Of a stretch of DNA of 64,000 nt, positions 60,405 through 64,000 are shown one piece after another; position 1 is the stretch's first letter; every line of letters begins with the position of its first letter. The notes under the pieces are model-generated. The model ran no database searches. It had not been told where the DNA came from and saw nothing but the letters and a program-made list of their open reading frames with translations. The stretch is taken from the NCBI RefSeq assembly GCF_000711735.1, contig NZ_JONL01000001.1:310001-374000 (forward strand). The letters run 5' to 3'. This DNA is from Maridesulfovibrio frigidus DSM 17176. GTDB lineage: Bacteria > Desulfobacterota > Desulfovibrionia > Desulfovibrionales > Desulfovibrionaceae. The position numbers and the translations under genes were made by a program.

Positions 60405-60728
60405 ACCTTTCCTTGTACTGATAAGCTTTTAAGGCGGGAATTTGAGTTTACTCGGATTCCCGCCTGCTCTTTATTATAAGCGGTAGTTATACGCTCAGCG
60501 CGAATTTCCTCACGGAGCTTAAGTTTTTTTTTACCCCCTTACTCCTCTTCCGCACATATGGACTATCCCGCCGCAAGCACGCCGGTGGCGCCATTATAAA
60601 AGCTGACTAAATTAATCCGATTTATTTTCACACAAAAGATTGACTGCGTTGATTTAAGACTTAATTAATATGAGTTTTAGCGGAATATACGCGCAACTTT
60701 GAATTAATATATATATGGAGGCTTAGCT
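60405..60728. other. Intergenic region after ferredoxin
   Basis: Apart from the terminator at 60432-60465 this 324-base region shows a GC-rich patch near 60560-60600 and an AT-rich stretch before the TTG start of the YkgJ-like gene, where its promoter must lie. I see no ORF or RNA gene. Confidence 0.45.
60432..60465 (+). terminator. Terminator of ferredoxin gene
   Basis: 10-bp perfect stem AGGCGGGAAT (60432-60441) with 60456-60465, followed by GCTCTTTATT. Located 27 bases after the ferredoxin stop. Confidence 0.75.
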
Positions 60729-61502
60729 TTGGACTTCACCAATATTTTCGAAAAATATGAAGCTCTTGTCGCAGAAGTTGACAAGGCATTTGATACAGTT
60801 TCCAAGCAGACAGAAGACGGAATCAATTGCGGCAAAGGTTGCAGTGACTGTTGTCACGCACTTTTCGACCTCACTTTGGTGGAAGCTATTTACCTAAACC
60901 GTAAGTTCAACGAAGCTTACAAAGGTATGCCCCGCTCTATTATTCTGCAACGCTCTGATGTTGCCGACAGAGGGCTGCAAAAGATTAAACGACGCGCTTT
61001 CAAAGCAAGTCAAGCTGGAACTTCAGCACAAGATATTATTAAAGAAATTTCACTCGCTCGAGTTAAGTGTCCTCTCCTTGGTGAAGACGACCTTTGCGAG
61101 CTATATGATTTCAGACCCCTCACCTGTCGTATCTACGGCGTTCCGATGAATATCGGAGGAGAAGGTCATTCATGTACAAAGTCTGGCTTCACCTCAGGTA
61201 CAGCCTACCCGACAATAAACATGGATATACTTCAGACCAAGCTTGTCGCGCTTAGCACTGAGCTGACTGAAAGCATTAATTCCAAGCTCACCGCCCTTCC
61301 TGAAATGATCGTACCTGTTTCTTCAGCACTTGGGACCGATTACACTCCCGAGTATTTGGGAGAGAACACAGGGAAAGCGAAAGAAGAAGAGCCTGCGGAA
61401 TCTCCAGCTGAAGCTGAAGCCTGCAACACCTGCTCTGAAGATAAAAGTGCCTGTGCAGACTGTAACTACTCAGTTTCTCTGGGCGTAGCCCCTGCTGAAT
61501 AA
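60729..61502 (+). CDS. YkgJ family cysteine cluster protein
   Basis: This 257-residue protein has the zinc/iron-binding cysteine set of the YkgJ/CxxCxxCC family: CGKGCSDCCH near 34-43, KCPLLGEDDLCELYDFRP, then TCRIYGVP and a later Cys. The C-terminal 50 residues are a Glu/Pro/Ala-rich linker ending with CNTCSEDKSACADC, an extra four-Cys knuckle not usual in the family. TTG start with GGAGG 7 bases upstream. First gene of a three-gene operon with a 115-residue protein and a TPR protein. Confidence 0.82.
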   Translation: MDFTNIFEKYEALVAEVDKAFDTVSKQTEDGINCGKGCSDCCHALFDLTLVEAIYLNRKFNEAYKGMPRSIILQRSDVADRGLQKIKRRAFKASQAGTSAQDIIKEISLARVKCPLLGEDDLCELYDFRPLTCRIYGVPMNIGGEGHSCTKSGFTSGTAYPTINMDILQTKLVALSTELTESINSKLTALPEMIVPVSSALGTDYTPEYLGENTGKAKEEEPAESPAEAEACNTCSEDKSACADCNYSVSLGVAPAE

Positions 61503-61530
61503 ATTCGGCAACGAGGCCAAGGAGGCGACA

Positions 61531-61878
61531 GTGAGCAACATGACACGTGAAGAAGTAGAAGAACAAAAACGAATGATGTACGAAAAATTTTCGCCTCGCA
61601 GGCGGAGATTTGTTGATAAGATCGGATATGATGAATGGGACCCATTCCAGCTTCCATTTGACCCGATTGATCTACGTAGAGATATTACAGGCATGACCTC
61701 ACAGCAGCTTTGTGAAGAGTTCTGCAAAAATGTCGAGGCCGGTAGAAACTCCGAGTATGCTCAAGCTGCTGCTGAATTCGGCGTAACATTGGTTATGAAT
61801 TTTGAGCGAGTCAGACCCATTTTTGACTTTTGCGTCTGGTATAATGAGCATCTTGAAAAAATGGGCAAAAAAGCCTGA
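61531..61878 (+). CDS. Conserved hypothetical protein, charged
   Basis: A 115-residue soluble protein starting with GTG, with AAGGAGG 6-7 bases upstream. It has the segment RRRRFVDKIGYDEWDPFQLPFDPIDLR and a helical C-terminus ending EHLEKMGKKA. No known domain is recognised. It lies between a YkgJ protein and a TPR protein with short gaps, so the three probably act together. Confidence 0.65.
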   Translation: MSNMTREEVEEQKRMMYEKFSPRRRRFVDKIGYDEWDPFQLPFDPIDLRRDITGMTSQQLCEEFCKNVEAGRNSEYAQAAAEFGVTLVMNFERVRPIFDFCVWYNEHLEKMGKKA

Positions 61879-61920
61879 TTTTATCAATTTCAAACGGTTC
61901 GAAACTAAGAGGATAATTCT

Positions 61921-62541
61921 ATGGAAAAGTTCGATAATATTGACGATTACATTGCAGACCTTAAAGATAAAAGAATTAAAAGCCCTACCTGTAGTAACAC
62001 TCGTTACAATCTAGGTATTGCATATCTTTCCAAAAGAGATTTCATGGAAGCCGAACGTGAATTTATAGGAGCCATTAATGAATCTCCTAAACTGGCGGAA
62101 GCATATGTTCAGCTTGGTGGAATTGCAATGCAGCGTGGCGATCTTGAAGGCTGCCTAAGCTACAATATCAGTGCAACTCAGCAACGTCCGTTCTTCGCTG
62201 TTCCATGGGGAAATATCGGATTTGTTTACATGCAGCAGGGTAATGTTGATAAGGCTATCGGAGCTCTCAAACGCGCTATCAAGTACGATCACAACTTTGT
62301 ACAGGCGCTTGCAACCCTTGGAAGTGCTCATTACCACGAAGGTAATGTTGATGACTGCATCGAAGTTTGTGAAAAAGCAGTTAAACTTGCAGAACACTTC
62401 GGCCCAGCATGGAACAACCTTGCTCTTTGTTACTCAGATAAAGGTGACTACGCAAAAGCTATTGACTGTGCTGATAAAGCAACAGAATCAGGCTTTGAAG
62501 TTCCAGTTGAATTGATGGCGGAACTTGACGCGCACCGCTAA
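61921..62541 (+). CDS. TPR repeat protein
   Basis: A 206-residue soluble protein with about five tetratricopeptide repeats from residue 27 on: RYNLGIAYLSKRDFMEAERE, EAYVQLGGIAMQRGDLEGCL, VPWGNIGFVYMQQGNVDKAI, QALATLGSAHYHEGNVDDCI, PAWNNLALCYSDKGDYAKAI. No signal peptide. Last gene of the YkgJ operon, followed by a strong terminator. Such proteins mediate protein contacts; partner unknown. Confidence 0.88.
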   Translation: MEKFDNIDDYIADLKDKRIKSPTCSNTRYNLGIAYLSKRDFMEAEREFIGAINESPKLAEAYVQLGGIAMQRGDLEGCLSYNISATQQRPFFAVPWGNIGFVYMQQGNVDKAIGALKRAIKYDHNFVQALATLGSAHYHEGNVDDCIEVCEKAVKLAEHFGPAWNNLALCYSDKGDYAKAIDCADKATESGFEVPVELMAELDAHR

Positions 62542-62570
62542 ACCGATTCTTTAAAAAATCAAAAAAAAAA

Positions 62571-62598
62571 GCCTCTCATCCTTAAATGGATGAGAGGC
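62571..62598 (+). terminator. Strong terminator of YkgJ-TPR operon
   Basis: 11-bp perfect stem GCCTCTCATCC with its complement (62571-62581 and 62588-62598), flanked by A10 and T10 that extend the pairing. Confidence 0.93.
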
Positions 62599-62722
62599 TT
62601 TTTTTTTTGATTTTTTTTACTGACAAAATTACCCTCGAAAAAGCAAATCAATTCTGCTATTCTTTTTAAAGCTTTAAATTATTCCAACTACAAATTATAG
62701 CCAACAACAAAAGAAGTATCAA

Positions 62723-63223
62723 ATGTCACCCCAAAAAACACCAACATCACAGCCCTCCCTCAATTCCAAAGTCAAGTTAGCTCCGAGACATCTTGTTGCT
62801 CCGTGCGGTCTCGACTGTTCCCGCTGCCTCGGCTGCTCAGAAGGAAACGTTGCAGATCACGCACAGGCAATATCTGAAGTCATGGGAGATAATTTTCAAA
62901 TCTATGCAGATCGCTTAAAAGCATTTAATCCTGCAATGGAAGAATATTCATCCTTCCGTGCACTCTTAGACTCCTTAGCAAAACCTTCCTGCGGTGGGTG
63001 CAGATCTGAAAATAGAACATGCCTGCCATCCTGCAAAGTGTCAGAATGTGTACGTGAAAAAAAAATTGAATTCTGTTTTGAGTGCGATAATTTCACAGAC
63101 TGTGAATCAACAGGTCTCCCAGAATCACTATTTGAGCGCTGGAAAAACAATAATATCATTATGAAAGAAATCGGTGTTGATAATTATATGAAAGGGCTGG
63201 CGGAACGGCCTAGATATCCATAA
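62723..63223 (+). CDS. DUF3795 family cysteine-rich protein
   Basis: This 166-residue protein matches the DUF3795 pattern: APCGLDCSRCLGC at the start, SCGGCRSENRTCLPSCKVSECVREK, and CFECDNFTDCESTG. About fifteen cysteines suggest zinc or iron-sulfur binding. Function unknown. The first 20 residues are a polar extension. It stands alone between the YkgJ operon and pgm. Confidence 0.85.
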   Translation: MSPQKTPTSQPSLNSKVKLAPRHLVAPCGLDCSRCLGCSEGNVADHAQAISEVMGDNFQIYADRLKAFNPAMEEYSSFRALLDSLAKPSCGGCRSENRTCLPSCKVSECVREKKIEFCFECDNFTDCESTGLPESLFERWKNNNIIMKEIGVDNYMKGLAERPRYP

Positions 63224-63296
63224 TTCTTCTCTTAACAGTTGTAATTTTATTTTTCTTTGATATTCTTCAGTTGCATATAAAAATTTGGAGGACGAA

Positions 63297-64000
63297 ATGT
63301 CACTCAGCAAACTAGCCGGCAAACCTGCTCCACCTGAAATACTTGAAAACATTCCGAAACTTGTTTCGGCTTATTACACTACCAAACCTGACCCTTCTGT
63401 TAATTCTCAGTTAGTGTCATTTGGAACGTCTGGGCATCGAGGATCGTCCTTTGAAGGTTCTTTTAACCAGGACCATATCTGGGCCATTGCGCAAGCCATA
63501 TGCGAATATAGAGCTTCAATGGGTTACACAGGACCTCTCTTTATAGGTAAGGATCCGCACGCCCTGTCTGAACCTGCTCAAATTTCAGCTCTTGAAGTTT
63601 TTGCTGCAAATGGTGTGGAAGTGTTTGTAAATGACACGGGCTATACTCCCACTCCTGCAATATCGCACGCTATTCTCACCCATAATAAGGGAAGAAAAGA
63701 CGGCTTCGCCGATGGAGTTGTCATTACGCCATCGCATAACCCTCCTCGCGATGGAGGGTTCAAATATAATCCTCCAAATGGTGGCCCGGCTGGCACCACC
63801 TCGACCAGTACTATTCAGAACAGGGCTAATGCCATATTAAAAAACGGCCTAAAGGACGTAAAAAGAATTCCTTTAAACCGCGCAATGTCTGCCTCGACAA
63901 CTCACGAATTTGATTTTGCTACTCCATACATCAACGATCTCGGAAACATAGTTGATATGAAAGCGATAGCCTCCGCAGGCCTAAGTATCGGAGTTGACCC
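63297..64000 (+). CDS. pgm: Phosphoglucomutase (alpha-D-glucose phosphate-specific), 5' part
   Basis: The first 234 codons are present; the gene runs past the window end. It begins MSLSKLAGKPAPPEILENIP and has SFGTSGHRGSSFEGSF and the active-site Ser in VVITPSHNPPRDGGFKYNPP, the PGM signature of the E. coli Pgm type. It interconverts glucose-1-phosphate and glucose-6-phosphate for glycogen and surface polysaccharide synthesis. GGAGG lies 6 bases before the ATG. Confidence 0.93.
   Translation, partial: MSLSKLAGKPAPPEILENIPKLVSAYYTTKPDPSVNSQLVSFGTSGHRGSSFEGSFNQDHIWAIAQAICEYRASMGYTGPLFIGKDPHALSEPAQISALEVFAANGVEVFVNDTGYTPTPAISHAILTHNKGRKDGFADGVVITPSHNPPRDGGFKYNPPNGGPAGTTSTSTIQNRANAILKNGLKDVKRIPLNRAMSASTTHEFDFATPYINDLGNIVDMKAIASAGLSIGVD

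Noticed and set aside
1-64000. CRISPR arrays, insertion sequences, rRNA genes
   Set aside because: No regularly spaced repeats, transposase-like proteins or rRNA sequence were recognised anywhere in the window.

Overview
The window looks like chromosome from a low-GC, probably marine, Desulfovibrionales bacterium (Desulfovibrio/Maridesulfovibrio-like). The clues are a Desulfovibrio-type ferredoxin with a CxxDxxC first cluster, an octaheme/triheme cytochrome c plus cytochrome b operon, two bacteriohemerythrins, DUF169 and TauE/SafE proteins, a Tat-exported flavoprotein, and hopanoid synthesis. The taxonomic call is inference from gene content. No rRNA is present, and I found one tRNA, no CRISPR array and no insertion sequence.

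Layout. 1-864: end of a nickel-uptake-type gene pair (NikK/NikL-like). 868-1560: dual-OB-like protein. 1845-7980: minus-strand phage-derived operon carrying holin, terminase, GNAT, Com-like zinc ribbon and portal, but no capsid, tail, endolysin or integrase, closed by a strong terminator. 8190-11164: a metabolic pair (medium-chain dehydrogenase without structural-zinc cysteines, and a metallo-beta-lactamase-fold protein) divergent from a DUF169 gene, with palindromes between them. 11342-18225: array of TauE/SafE exporter, three-TM protein, PhnD-like binding protein, orphan histidine kinase and a degenerate PEP/pyruvate-binding protein. 18243-29785: eight minus-strand genes for exported or envelope proteins, including LPP20 (FlgP-like), FlgT-N-like, CsgG/FlgO-like, GNA1162-like, SLH, AsmA, SpoIID and TPR modules. 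This is the best candidate for an undescribed system.

30219-31254: CII-like regulator and YajQ. 31558-34327: cytochrome complex likely linking the quinone pool to periplasmic or surface electron carriers. 34443-42839: signalling and redox genes: STAS, YciI, two hemerythrins, a MarR operon with ferredoxin and Tat flavoprotein, an adenylate/guanylate cyclase, universal stress protein and PsiE. 43022-45488: a more GC-rich SelO and DJ-1/PfpI pair beside tRNA-Arg(CCT). 45748-49304: TetR, squalene-hopene cyclase and acyl-ACP thioesterase.

49561-56299: conserved translation cluster thrS-infC-rpmI-rplT-pheS-pheT, with infC apparently starting at an AUA codon overlapping thrS. 56467-57881: AcrR-type regulator overlapping an outer-membrane barrel gene. 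57962-63223: VOC protein, M29 aminopeptidase, ferredoxin, a YkgJ/TPR operon and a DUF3795 protein. 63297-64000: start of phosphoglucomutase, cut by the window edge.
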